Of a DNA stretch of 64,000 nucleotides, positions 57,432 through 64,000 are shown in pieces; the first letter of the stretch is position 1; each line of letters opens with the position of its first letter. The stretch is taken from contig NZ_CP035913.1 in the NCBI RefSeq assembly GCF_004209755.1, positions 6,448,001 through 6,512,000 on the forward strand, written 5' to 3'. The DNA is from Pseudoduganella lutea. GTDB taxonomy: Bacteria; Pseudomonadota; Gammaproteobacteria; Burkholderiales; Burkholderiaceae_D. The position numbers and the translations under genes are program-made. Under the pieces are notes generated by a model. The model had not been told where the DNA came from. It saw nothing but the letters and a program-made list of their open reading frames with translations, and did no database searches.

Positions 57432-59618
57432 TCAGAAGTCAAGCGTGCCGGACACCGTCAGCGTGCGCGGCGTACCCAGTACCAGGTAGCCCGAATTGGA
57501 GGCTCCGCCAGCCGATGCCCAGTAGTTCCGATCGAAGACATTGTCGACGCGCGCCCGCAGCGTCACCGTCCGCTCGCCGATACGCGTGGCATACCGCAGT
57601 CCGATATCGGCCCGGGTCCATGACGGCACGCGCTGCAGGTTGGCGGCATCGAGGAGTTGGCGCGACGTGTAGGCCACGCGGCCGTCCACCGCCAGGCCCG
57701 CCACACCCCGCACGGCCCAGTCCGCGTTCAGGTTCAGCTGCGTGCGAGGCACGCCGATCGGCTCGTTGCCGTCAGCCAGCCCACCGGTCGTGCGGCGCTG
57801 TGCCGCATCGAGCAGGGTCAGGCCACCGAGCACGCGCAGGCCGCGCAGCGGCTGGCCGAAAACCGACAATTCGAGGCCGCGGTTACGCTGCTCGCCGCTC
57901 GGGCCGTAGATGCCTTCCACCACCGCTGCCAGCGGCTGGCCGGTCGTGAACAGTGCGGCACTGAAGCCGACACGGCCGGTATCGACCTTGACGCCGATTT
58001 CCTTCTGCCGCGACACCGTCGGTGCGAACGTTTCGCCCACATTGGTCACGCCGGCGCCACTCGCGGTCAGACCCTTCTGCAAGCCTTCGACATAGTTTGC
58101 ATACAACGAAACGTGCTTGACCGGCTTGAACACGACCGCGGCCACGGGCGTGTTGCGGCTCATGTCATACGCGGCGTTCTGCGCACCGGTGTTGTAGTCG
58201 TAGCTGTAGTCCTTGATGCGCTGGTGGCGCAGCCCGACCGTGAACAACACCCGGTCGTCCGCCAGCGCCAGCGTGTCCGCCACCGCGTAGCTCGACAGGA
58301 TCGTCTTGCTGGTCGTCAGCGGAGCGTCCAGCCTGCCGCCAACGAAATACGTTGCCGCAGGTGCCGGCAACGCCACCGGTGCATACAGGTCCGTGCGCAG
58401 CACGCCTGCGCCGAAGTCGCTCATCGCGTAAGCGTTGCGTGAATCGCTGTGGAAGCCCGTTGCCGTTGCGCTGATGCTGTGGCCAATGCTGCCCGTGCGC
58501 AGTGCCGTGCGGATACCGAGTTCGCCAGTGCGTACCGTATCCTCGCGTTCGTTATCGAACCGGTAGACGGTCGCGCCGCCGCTGGCGGTGGTCACCGTGG
58601 GGGCCCCCAGCACATTCGATTCATTGCCCGAACGGGCGCCCAAGGCTGCCCAGGCCACGGTGCCGGGCGCCAGGTCGAGTTCACCGCGCAGCGTGCCGAA
58701 CGTGTCGCGTTCGTTGGAGTGCGTCCACGGCTGCGCAAAGTTGTGATCGCCGCCTGGTGCGGCAGGGACCGGCAGGCCGGCGCCGACGCGCACGCTCGGC
58801 CGCGCGGCCGCCAGGCGATGGTCCTGGTACCCCGCGTCGGCGGACAAGCGGTAGCGTCCACCATTCCAGTCGACGCCCACGCTGGCCAGCGAGAGCTCGC
58901 GGCCTTCGCCTTCGATCGCCGTGTCACCGTCGCGGCGTACCGCGTTGACGCGGATGCCTGCGCGGTTGTCCGGTCCGAACCGGCGGCCGATATCGGCGGC
59001 GGCATAGCGCTGGCCGCCTGTTTCGATGCCCACCGTCAGCGCCGTGACCGGTGCGTTGCCGGCACGTTTCGGCAGCAGGTTGATCGAGCCGCCAATACCG
59101 CCGCCGCCAGGTGCGGCGCCGTTCAGGAACGCGTTCGCGCCGCGAAACACCTCGACCCGCTCGAGCAGTTCGGTGGCCACGTACTGGCGCGGCAAAATCC
59201 CATACAGGCCGTTGTAAGCGAGGTCGTCCGAATTCGCGGCGAAGCCGCGGATCATGTACATCTCCTGGTAATTGCCGAAACCGCGCGTCACCCGCACGCC
59301 AGGGTCGTTCTGCAGTACGTCGGCCACGCTGCGCGATTGCTGATCCTGCAGGAGCTGCTGCGTGTAACTGGTGGCATTGAACGGCGCATCCATCATGTCC
59401 ACGTTGCCGAGCAGGCCGAGGCGTCCACCGCGTGCCACCTGGCCGCCGGCATAGGCTTTCGACAAGCCGGAGGCGGACGCATCCGCCGAAGCGCTGATGA
59501 CGACCGTCTGCAGCGCTGGGGTGTCGGCTGGCATGCTGTCCTGGGCAAGAGTGGTGCCGGCCGCCAGCAGGGCGGCCGCGCAGGCGAGGGGAGTCAATGG
59601 GTGTGCTGGCATGAACAT
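57432..59618 (-). CDS. TonB-dependent siderophore receptor
   Basis: 728 residues from the ATG at 59618 (a TTG three codons earlier is possible). It has a signal peptide ending ...GTTLAQ, a plug domain (about residues 75-190: QQLLQDQQSRSVADVLQNDP, GFGNYQEMYMIRGFA, LLERVEVFRGANAFLNG), then a 22-strand barrel ending ARVDNVFDRNYWASAGG and a C-terminal Phe (GTLDF). It imports ferric siderophore across the outer membrane. A Fur-box-like sequence lies in the short region shared with the divergent PepSY gene. Confidence 0.93.
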   Translation of the reverse strand: MFMPAHPLTPLACAAALLAAGTTLAQDSMPADTPALQTVVISASADASASGLSKAYAGGQVARGGRLGLLGNVDMMDAPFNATSYTQQLLQDQQSRSVADVLQNDPGVRVTRGFGNYQEMYMIRGFAANSDDLAYNGLYGILPRQYVATELLERVEVFRGANAFLNGAAPGGGGIGGSINLLPKRAGNAPVTALTVGIETGGQRYAAADIGRRFGPDNRAGIRVNAVRRDGDTAIEGEGRELSLASVGVDWNGGRYRLSADAGYQDHRLAAARPSVRVGAGLPVPAAPGGDHNFAQPWTHSNERDTFGTLRGELDLAPGTVAWAALGARSGNESNVLGAPTVTTASGGATVYRFDNEREDTVRTGELGIRTALRTGSIGHSISATATGFHSDSRNAYAMSDFGAGVLRTDLYAPVALPAPAATYFVGGRLDAPLTTSKTILSSYAVADTLALADDRVLFTVGLRHQRIKDYSYDYNTGAQNAAYDMSRNTPVAAVVFKPVKHVSLYANYVEGLQKGLTASGAGVTNVGETFAPTVSRQKEIGVKVDTGRVGFSAALFTTGQPLAAVVEGIYGPSGEQRNRGLELSVFGQPLRGLRVLGGLTLLDAAQRRTTGGLADGNEPIGVPRTQLNLNADWAVRGVAGLAVDGRVAYTSRQLLDAANLQRVPSWTRADIGLRYATRIGERTVTLRARVDNVFDRNYWASAGGASNSGYLVLGTPRTLTVSGTLDF

Positions 59619-59655
59619 GGATTGCAATCGAAAGAGAAATCCCGATTTTATGGTA

Positions 59656-59680
59656 AATGAGAACGGTTTGCATTATCATT
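59656..59680. promoter_or_regulatory. Fur-box-like operator between the receptor and PepSY genes
   Basis: AATGAGAACGGTTTGCATTATCATT has the inverted AATGAGAA/CATTATCATT arms typical of Fur sites, 38 bases from the receptor start and 34 bases from the PepSY start. A single site could repress both divergent genes under iron-replete conditions. Confidence 0.6.
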
Positions 59681-59713
59681 CCAGTCTTCTTTTGCCGTAT
59701 TGTTCGTATTCCC

Positions 59714-60883
59714 ATGACACCTGTCGCCATTCGCCGCTGGGCCTGGATCCATAAGTGGAGCAGCCTTGTCTGCACCGTCTTCATGCTGCTCCTTTGCATA
59801 ACCGGGCTGCCGCTGATCTACCACCATGAAATCGGTCATCTGCTCGGTACCGAGGTGGAGGCGAAGCCCATGCCCGCGGGCACCCCGAAAGCCAGCATGG
59901 ATGCCATCGTGGCCGCCGGCATGGCTGCCTACCCGGGCAAGAAGATGATGTACGCGTTCCAGGAAGCGGATGAGCCGAATCTGTGGCACCTGACGCTGGG
60001 CGACCATGGCACGGATGAAAATTACAAGGCCACCGCGGTCGACGCGCGCACCGCCGAGGTGCTGCCCACGCCACAATTCGAGGGCAGCTTCATGTCGGTG
60101 ATGTTCCACCTGCACGTGGACCTGTATGCCGGCCTGTGGGGCAAACTGTTCCTCGGCCTGATGGGGCTGTTGCTGCTGGTGGCGATCGTGTCCGGCGTGG
60201 TGCTGTATGCCCCATTCATGCGCAAGCTGGAGTTCGGCACGGTGCGGCGGGCCCGCACCAACCGCACCAAGTGGCTCGACCTGCACAACCTGCTCGGCAT
60301 CGTCACGCTGACGTGGCTGTTCGTCGTTGGCGGCACCGGCATGATCAACACGTGGGCCGACCTGATGCTCAAGTACTGGCAGTCGACCGAGATGGCGGAG
60401 ATGGTCGCGCCGTACAGGAATGCGCCACCGATCGCCCAATTCGGTTCAGTGGAAGCATCCGTCAAACGTGCCCAGGCGCTGGAACCGGGCATGAAGGTGG
60501 GCTTCATCGCGTTCCCGGGCACGCCGTATACGAGCGAACACCACTATGGCGTGTTCATGCACGGCGATGCGCCGCTGACGTCCCGCCTGTACAAGCCGGT
60601 GCTGGTCGATGCCCAAACCACGGAAGTGACCGACAGCCGGGACTTGCCATGGTACCTGACCGCGCTGCTCGTCTCGCAACCCCTGCACTTCGGCGACTAC
60701 GGCGGGCCGGTGCTGCAGTTCCTGTGGGCCGTGCTTGATGTGCTGACGATCTTCGTGCTCGGCAGCGGGCTGTACCTGTGGCTGAAGCGGGGCGTTCCGG
60801 TGCCGGTGCGCGCCACGGACGAACAGCAAGCCGCGGCCGACGTGGCTGGTGTTCCTGCGCTGGCCCGAGGAGACACGCGATGA
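59714..60883 (+). CDS. PepSY-domain inner-membrane protein (siderophore reductase-like)
   Basis: 389 residues with four hydrophobic helices (about 12-36, 155-177, 205-230 and 350-375). The first is followed by conserved YHHEIGHLLG, and PepSY-associated segments include FHLHVDLYAGLWGKLFLGLM and KWLDLHNLLGIVTL. Multiple histidines inside or near the helices (HKW, HHE, HLHVD, HNLL) could hold heme. Such proteins pair with siderophore receptors and are thought to reduce imported iron. The next small gene overlaps its stop. Confidence 0.88.
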   Translation: MTPVAIRRWAWIHKWSSLVCTVFMLLLCITGLPLIYHHEIGHLLGTEVEAKPMPAGTPKASMDAIVAAGMAAYPGKKMMYAFQEADEPNLWHLTLGDHGTDENYKATAVDARTAEVLPTPQFEGSFMSVMFHLHVDLYAGLWGKLFLGLMGLLLLVAIVSGVVLYAPFMRKLEFGTVRRARTNRTKWLDLHNLLGIVTLTWLFVVGGTGMINTWADLMLKYWQSTEMAEMVAPYRNAPPIAQFGSVEASVKRAQALEPGMKVGFIAFPGTPYTSEHHYGVFMHGDAPLTSRLYKPVLVDAQTTEVTDSRDLPWYLTALLVSQPLHFGDYGGPVLQFLWAVLDVLTIFVLGSGLYLWLKRGVPVPVRATDEQQAAADVAGVPALARGDTR

Positions 60884-61056
60884 GTCCCGCATTCCTGCGT
60901 TTGTGGGGCGTGCCGATCCTGCTTGGCATCCTGACCACGGTCGGCCTGGTTGCCGCCCTGCTGGGAGATGGCATGTGGGACGCCGTCTCGGCCGTCGCAC
61001 TGGGCTTGCCTGTGTTGCTGGGGATCTGGCACAGCCTGCGCAAGCAGGGGCGGTGA
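60880..61056 (+). CDS. 58-residue two-helix membrane protein
   Basis: A small protein with two hydrophobic helices (FLRLWGVPILLGILTTVGLV and AVSAVALGLPVLLGIWHSL) and a basic end (RKQGR). Its ATG overlaps the PepSY stop by four bases (ATGA), which supports co-translation with the PepSY protein. No characterised homologue is known to me. Confidence 0.75.
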   Translation: MSPAFLRLWGVPILLGILTTVGLVAALLGDGMWDAVSAVALGLPVLLGIWHSLRKQGR

Positions 61057-61123
61057 GCAGGAGCACTGAGCAGTAGCATTCCGCACGCGCCGGCTGCGCG
61101 CGCTGGCGCCGGCAGTTCTGGCC

Positions 61124-61627
61124 TCAACGTTCGGTCACCGGCGGCAATTCGCCGATGATCCTGCCGTATTCCGCCGTGGCATCGGCAAGCGGCGTTCCCT
61201 GGAACGCCACCTGCAATTCCAGCGCCTCCAGTCGCGCTGCGCCCGCCTGGCAGCGCGCCAGCCGGCTCGCCACATCCCCCTGCCGATGCCAGTTCGTGGC
61301 CACCGCCGCCAGCAGCGAGCAGATACTGGCCACACCGCACAGTATCCGCCAGCTCGGCGTATCCGGCCCGGCCGATCCCAATGCCCGAGTCAGATCCGGT
61401 CCGCCCACGGCCGGGCCAGCCGTCAGCACCGCTGCCACGGCGCTGGCGATCACACTCAGCAGTGTCAGCGAACTGTCACGGCGCCGCAGGTTTTCCGCGA
61501 GCCGTGCCACGGCGAGCCGCCTGGCACGCACGATCGTCATGAAGGCCACGCGCTCGTCGGGCACCGGGTCCGCCGGCGACTGCCCATGGGCGCCTGATTC
61601 GCTGTTCCCGGATTCCTGTTGCCGCAT
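61124..61627 (-). CDS. Two-helix membrane protein (SLATT-like), function unknown
   Basis: 167 residues. A polar N-terminus and a basic helix (RARRLAVARLAENLRRRD) precede two membrane helices (about residues 53-72 and 94-112) and a C-terminal amphipathic region RLARCQAGAARLEALELQVA. This order resembles SLATT-type two-helix proteins known from conflict systems, but the similarity is only by layout. It lies 65 bases downstream of the Anbu gene on the same strand, so it may be the last gene of that operon. Confidence 0.6.
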   Translation of the reverse strand: MRQQESGNSESGAHGQSPADPVPDERVAFMTIVRARRLAVARLAENLRRRDSSLTLLSVIASAVAAVLTAGPAVGGPDLTRALGSAGPDTPSWRILCGVASICSLLAAVATNWHRQGDVASRLARCQAGAARLEALELQVAFQGTPLADATAEYGRIIGELPPVTER

Positions 61628-61692
61628 ATGCCTCCCGCCGGCGGGGCCGCCGATTACTTCAGCATAGTCCGAAGCGTGCGCAAGTCCAGTGC

Positions 61693-62535
61693 CTACTGCC
61701 GGGGCATGTCGGGTTGCTGCGCCAGCGATTGTGGCGCGGGGGGCGTCAGCGCGGGCGTCACGGCTTCAGGCAGGGGCATCCGCACCGGTTGGTCGGCGGC
61801 GGCGGGCACGGCCTGCCATTGGGGCGCCTCGATCCCTTCGAAGACCTGGCGCAGTTGTTCGCCCCAGGTGCCGCGCAGCATCTGGAAATAGGGATTGCGT
61901 TCATCGATGGTCACGAAGCGCGTCACGGCCAGGCTGTCGTTCTCGTACACGAGCAGGTCCAGCGGCAGGCCAACCGAAATATTCGAGCGCAGCGTGGAGT
62001 CCATCGAGATCAGTGCGCACTTGACCGCATCGTCCAGCGACAGGGCGGGCTTCACGACGCGGTCGATGATCGGCTTGCCATATTTGGCTTCGCCGATCTG
62101 GAAGTACGGGTTTTCATCCTGGGCCTCGATGAAATTGCCGGCCGAGTACACCTGGAACAGGCGGCACGTCTCGCCACGGATCTGGCCGCCGAAAATCAGC
62201 GCAACGTTGAACTCGATATTGAACTGCGCCAGCGCCTGCGCCTCGCGCAGGTGGACCGCGCGCACCGCCTCGCCCACGATACGGGTGGCCTCATACATGT
62301 TCGGTGCGCTCCAGATCGTGAAGCCATTGCTGCCCACGTGGTCATGCAGCAGCTGCAGCACAGATTGGGAAATCGACAGATTTCCGGCCGTCATGAGCAC
62401 CATCGTGCGATCGCCGGGGTTCTCGAACACGTTCATCTTGCGGAAGGTGCCGATCTGGTCGACGCCGGCGTTCGTGCGCGTGTCGGAAAGAAAAACGATG
62501 CCGGCGTCCAGGCGCATGGCGACACAGTAAGTCAT
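61693..62535 (-). CDS. Anbu, proteasome-related peptidase
   Basis: 280 residues. It begins MTYCVAMRLDAGIVFLSDTR, so removal of Met1 exposes the Thr2 nucleophile of Ntn hydrolases; LSDTRTNAGVDQIGTFRKM supplies the Asp and Lys positions. The proteasome beta-subunit fold occupies about residues 1-235, and a Pro-rich tail follows. Anbu forms open helical assemblies and is found with a transglutaminase, an alpha-E protein and an ATP-grasp protein; the first two are the next genes upstream here. Confidence 0.93.
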   Translation of the reverse strand: MTYCVAMRLDAGIVFLSDTRTNAGVDQIGTFRKMNVFENPGDRTMVLMTAGNLSISQSVLQLLHDHVGSNGFTIWSAPNMYEATRIVGEAVRAVHLREAQALAQFNIEFNVALIFGGQIRGETCRLFQVYSAGNFIEAQDENPYFQIGEAKYGKPIIDRVVKPALSLDDAVKCALISMDSTLRSNISVGLPLDLLVYENDSLAVTRFVTIDERNPYFQMLRGTWGEQLRQVFEGIEAPQWQAVPAAADQPVRMPLPEAVTPALTPPAPQSLAQQPDMPRQ

Positions 62536-62583
62536 GGAAACACCCTGCGGGAAGAACGTTGTCGTGAAAAGGCGGCGTTGCCC

Positions 62584-63387
62584 TTACTGCTGGATGATGC
62601 GGACTTCGACATCGAGCGCCTCCTTGCCGCCGCCGTGGCGCACGCCACGCACCGGCGCAGCGGCTTCGTAGTCGCGGCCGACGGCAATGCGGCAATAGGC
62701 ATCCGTCATCAATCGGGCATGGGTCACGTCGATGCTGAGCCAGCCTTCGTAGCCGGGGTCGCTGACCCACGCATCCACCCACGCATGGCTGGCGGCATGG
62801 CCTGTGTCTTCCGGATCGATGTAGCCCGACACATAGCGCGCCGGGATGCCTTGCGCATGGCAGCAAGCCAGAAAAATATGCGCATGGTCCTGGCATACGC
62901 CGCGACCCAGTGTCAGCGCGTCGCTGGCCGCCGTCGTTACTTCGGTCGCACCGCTTTGATACTGCACTGCACCAAAGATGTGCTCGGCCAGCTTCATCAA
63001 CTCGCGCGTGCCGGCGCGGCTGCCGGGCAGGCACGCAGCAGCCAGCGCCGTAATGTCTGGCGTCGCGGCCGTCAGCCGCGTCGGCACCGTGTAGATGAGC
63101 GGCGACAGGGAATCGTTGGCGGCAATACGGCCCTGCCACGGCACGCTGGTTTCAACGACACCCTCGGCCACGATCGAGAGCGCGCCGTGGCCCTGGTCGA
63201 GCGTCAGCATGTGCGACAGGTTGCCATAAGCGTCCGTATAGGCGTTCAGATGGCCGGGGGCCAGCAATTTCCAGTGAAGCGCGCGCTGCTGCGACTCGAT
63301 TCGCGGCGTCAGGTGCAGTTGCTGGATCGAATATGCCAGCGGTTCGGTGTAGGTGTAGCGGGTTTCATGGCGGATCGACAGTTGCAT
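62584..63387 (-). CDS. Transglutaminase-like cysteine peptidase of the Anbu operon
   Basis: 267 residues. The N-terminal beta domain (MQLSIRHETRYTYTEPL) is the family's, and the catalytic triad is intact: Cys165 in GRGVCQDHAHIF, His201 in ASHAWVDAWV and Asp220 in WLSIDVTHA. Conserved GIPARYVSGYI is present. It may be a protease or amidase acting on ATP-grasp ligation products. It sits between the alpha-E gene and Anbu, with 48 bases to Anbu. Confidence 0.92.
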   Translation of the reverse strand: MQLSIRHETRYTYTEPLAYSIQQLHLTPRIESQQRALHWKLLAPGHLNAYTDAYGNLSHMLTLDQGHGALSIVAEGVVETSVPWQGRIAANDSLSPLIYTVPTRLTAATPDITALAAACLPGSRAGTRELMKLAEHIFGAVQYQSGATEVTTAASDALTLGRGVCQDHAHIFLACCHAQGIPARYVSGYIDPEDTGHAASHAWVDAWVSDPGYEGWLSIDVTHARLMTDAYCRIAVGRDYEAAAPVRGVRHGGGKEALDVEVRIIQQ

Positions 63388-63396
63388 GGAATCTCC

Positions 63397-64000
63397 TCAG
63401 GCAGCCAGGGGGACGAGGAAATCGCGGCTGACGCGGTTCCCCAGTTCATAGATGCGGCGCAGGAACCCGGTCAGGTAATCATGCAGGCCATGCTGCAGAA
63501 TGTCCTCGATGCGGGCGAAGCGCAGCTCCGCGTGCAATTGGCCCGCCAGCCGCTCCGTCTCGCCCGACGTGGCGTTGCGCACCTCGCCGAGATTGCTGAC
63601 GAGCGCTTCCATGCAGGCCAGCAGCGAGCGGGGCATGTCCGCACGCAGCATCAGCATTTCGGCCACCCGTTCCGGGTGATCACGTCACGGTACATCTTGC
63701 GGTAGATCTCGAAGCCGGACACGGAACGCAGGAGCGCTGCCCAGTAGTAGAAATCGCGCCGCCCGCTGTCGTCGCCGCCTCCGTGGTACTTGACGTCCAG
63801 GATGCGCGCCGTATTGTCGGCGCGTTCCAGGAACGTACCGAGGCGAATGAAGTGCACCGCCTCGTCCTGCAGCATGGTGCCGATCGTGACGCCGCGCGCC
63901 AGGTGCGAACGGTATTTCACCCACTCGAAGAACTGACCGGGATCACGCTCATGCAGCCGGTCGCGCAGCTTGAACTGCAGGTCCAGCCAGGTCTGGTTCT
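63397..64000 (-). pseudogene. Alpha-E domain protein, frameshifted and partial (5' end outside window)
   Basis: The alpha-helical partner of the Anbu operon (DUF403). From the right edge to about 63675 one frame gives FFEWVKYRSHLARGVTIGTM, FIRLGTFLERADNTARILD and SGFEIYRKMYRDVIT; from there to 63397 another frame gives VAEMLMLRADMPRSLLACME through SRDFLVPLAA. The pieces join if one C is restored in the CCC run (minus strand; 63674-63676), giving YRDVITPERVAEML. The shift as written stops translation at 63651. It may be a real mutation or a sequencing error. About 200 of the usual 310 or so residues are in the window. Confidence 0.8.

Overview
The window is about 65 percent GC and reads like the chromosome of a betaproteobacterium of the Oxalobacteraceae (Massilia/Telluria/Duganella group). 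This rests on the tRNA-Leu, tig, clpP, clpX, lon, hupB, tRNA-Val, tRNA-Asp, ppiD order, the hpnCDE trio, and two genes of the XrtA/PEP-CTERM exopolysaccharide type. The assignment is by family recognition only; no database search was run. There are no insertion sequences, phage genes or CRISPR arrays. Nearly all of it is core or semi-core genome in compact operons.

Layout. 1-1180: the end of moeA and moaD (molybdenum cofactor). 1185-4522: a small membrane protein, a flavoprotein, and a minus-strand unit of a 38-residue peptide, a DUF1700 protein and a GIN-domain protein. 4701-7756: hpnC-hpnD-hpnE (squalene synthesis), ending in an 18-bp tandem repeat. 7932-12133: an RND efflux adaptor and pump. 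12402-22227: tRNA-Leu, trigger factor, ClpP, ClpX, Lon, HU, tRNA-Val, two identical tRNA-Asp genes and PpiD, forming a protein-folding and proteolysis block with clear terminators. 22305-30292: MnmH, a GDSL esterase, an orphan YbbA-like ATPase, Nnr, a fused 5-oxoprolinase/hydantoinase and a small Arc-type protein coupled to an SPFH protein. 31379-34484: a MacAB-type exporter. 34700-42063: PurL, SodC, a LysR regulator and a serine/threonine dehydratase-like enzyme. 42155-46703: tandem parvulins, then selO, msrB, yciB and bolA on the minus strand. 46849-51131: a FadB/FadJ-type beta-oxidation enzyme, an acetyltransferase and NadB.

51310-57371 is the most unusual stretch. It holds a sugar transferase-family protein that ends before its catalytic domain, a convergent PrsT-like TPR lipoprotein, a LuxR response regulator, a Sel1-repeat lipoprotein, an Hpt-like protein and a DUF900-like hydrolase whose catalytic serine position is glycine. 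57432-61056 is a Fur-type iron uptake locus (TonB receptor divergent from a PepSY protein). 61124-64000 is an Anbu (ancestral proteasome-like) operon with transglutaminase and alpha-E protein, preceded in the map by a two-helix membrane protein. The alpha-E gene carries an apparent single-base frameshift and runs off the right edge.

The leading candidates for something undescribed are the serine-less hydrolase plus Hpt pair (55692-57371), the truncated sugar transferase/PrsT junction (52065-52068), the very short promoter-to-terminator interval ahead of ppiD (20192-20266), the cluster of perfect hairpins after the tRNA-Asp pair (19767-20017), and the operator-like palindrome upstream of the SPFH/Arc pair.
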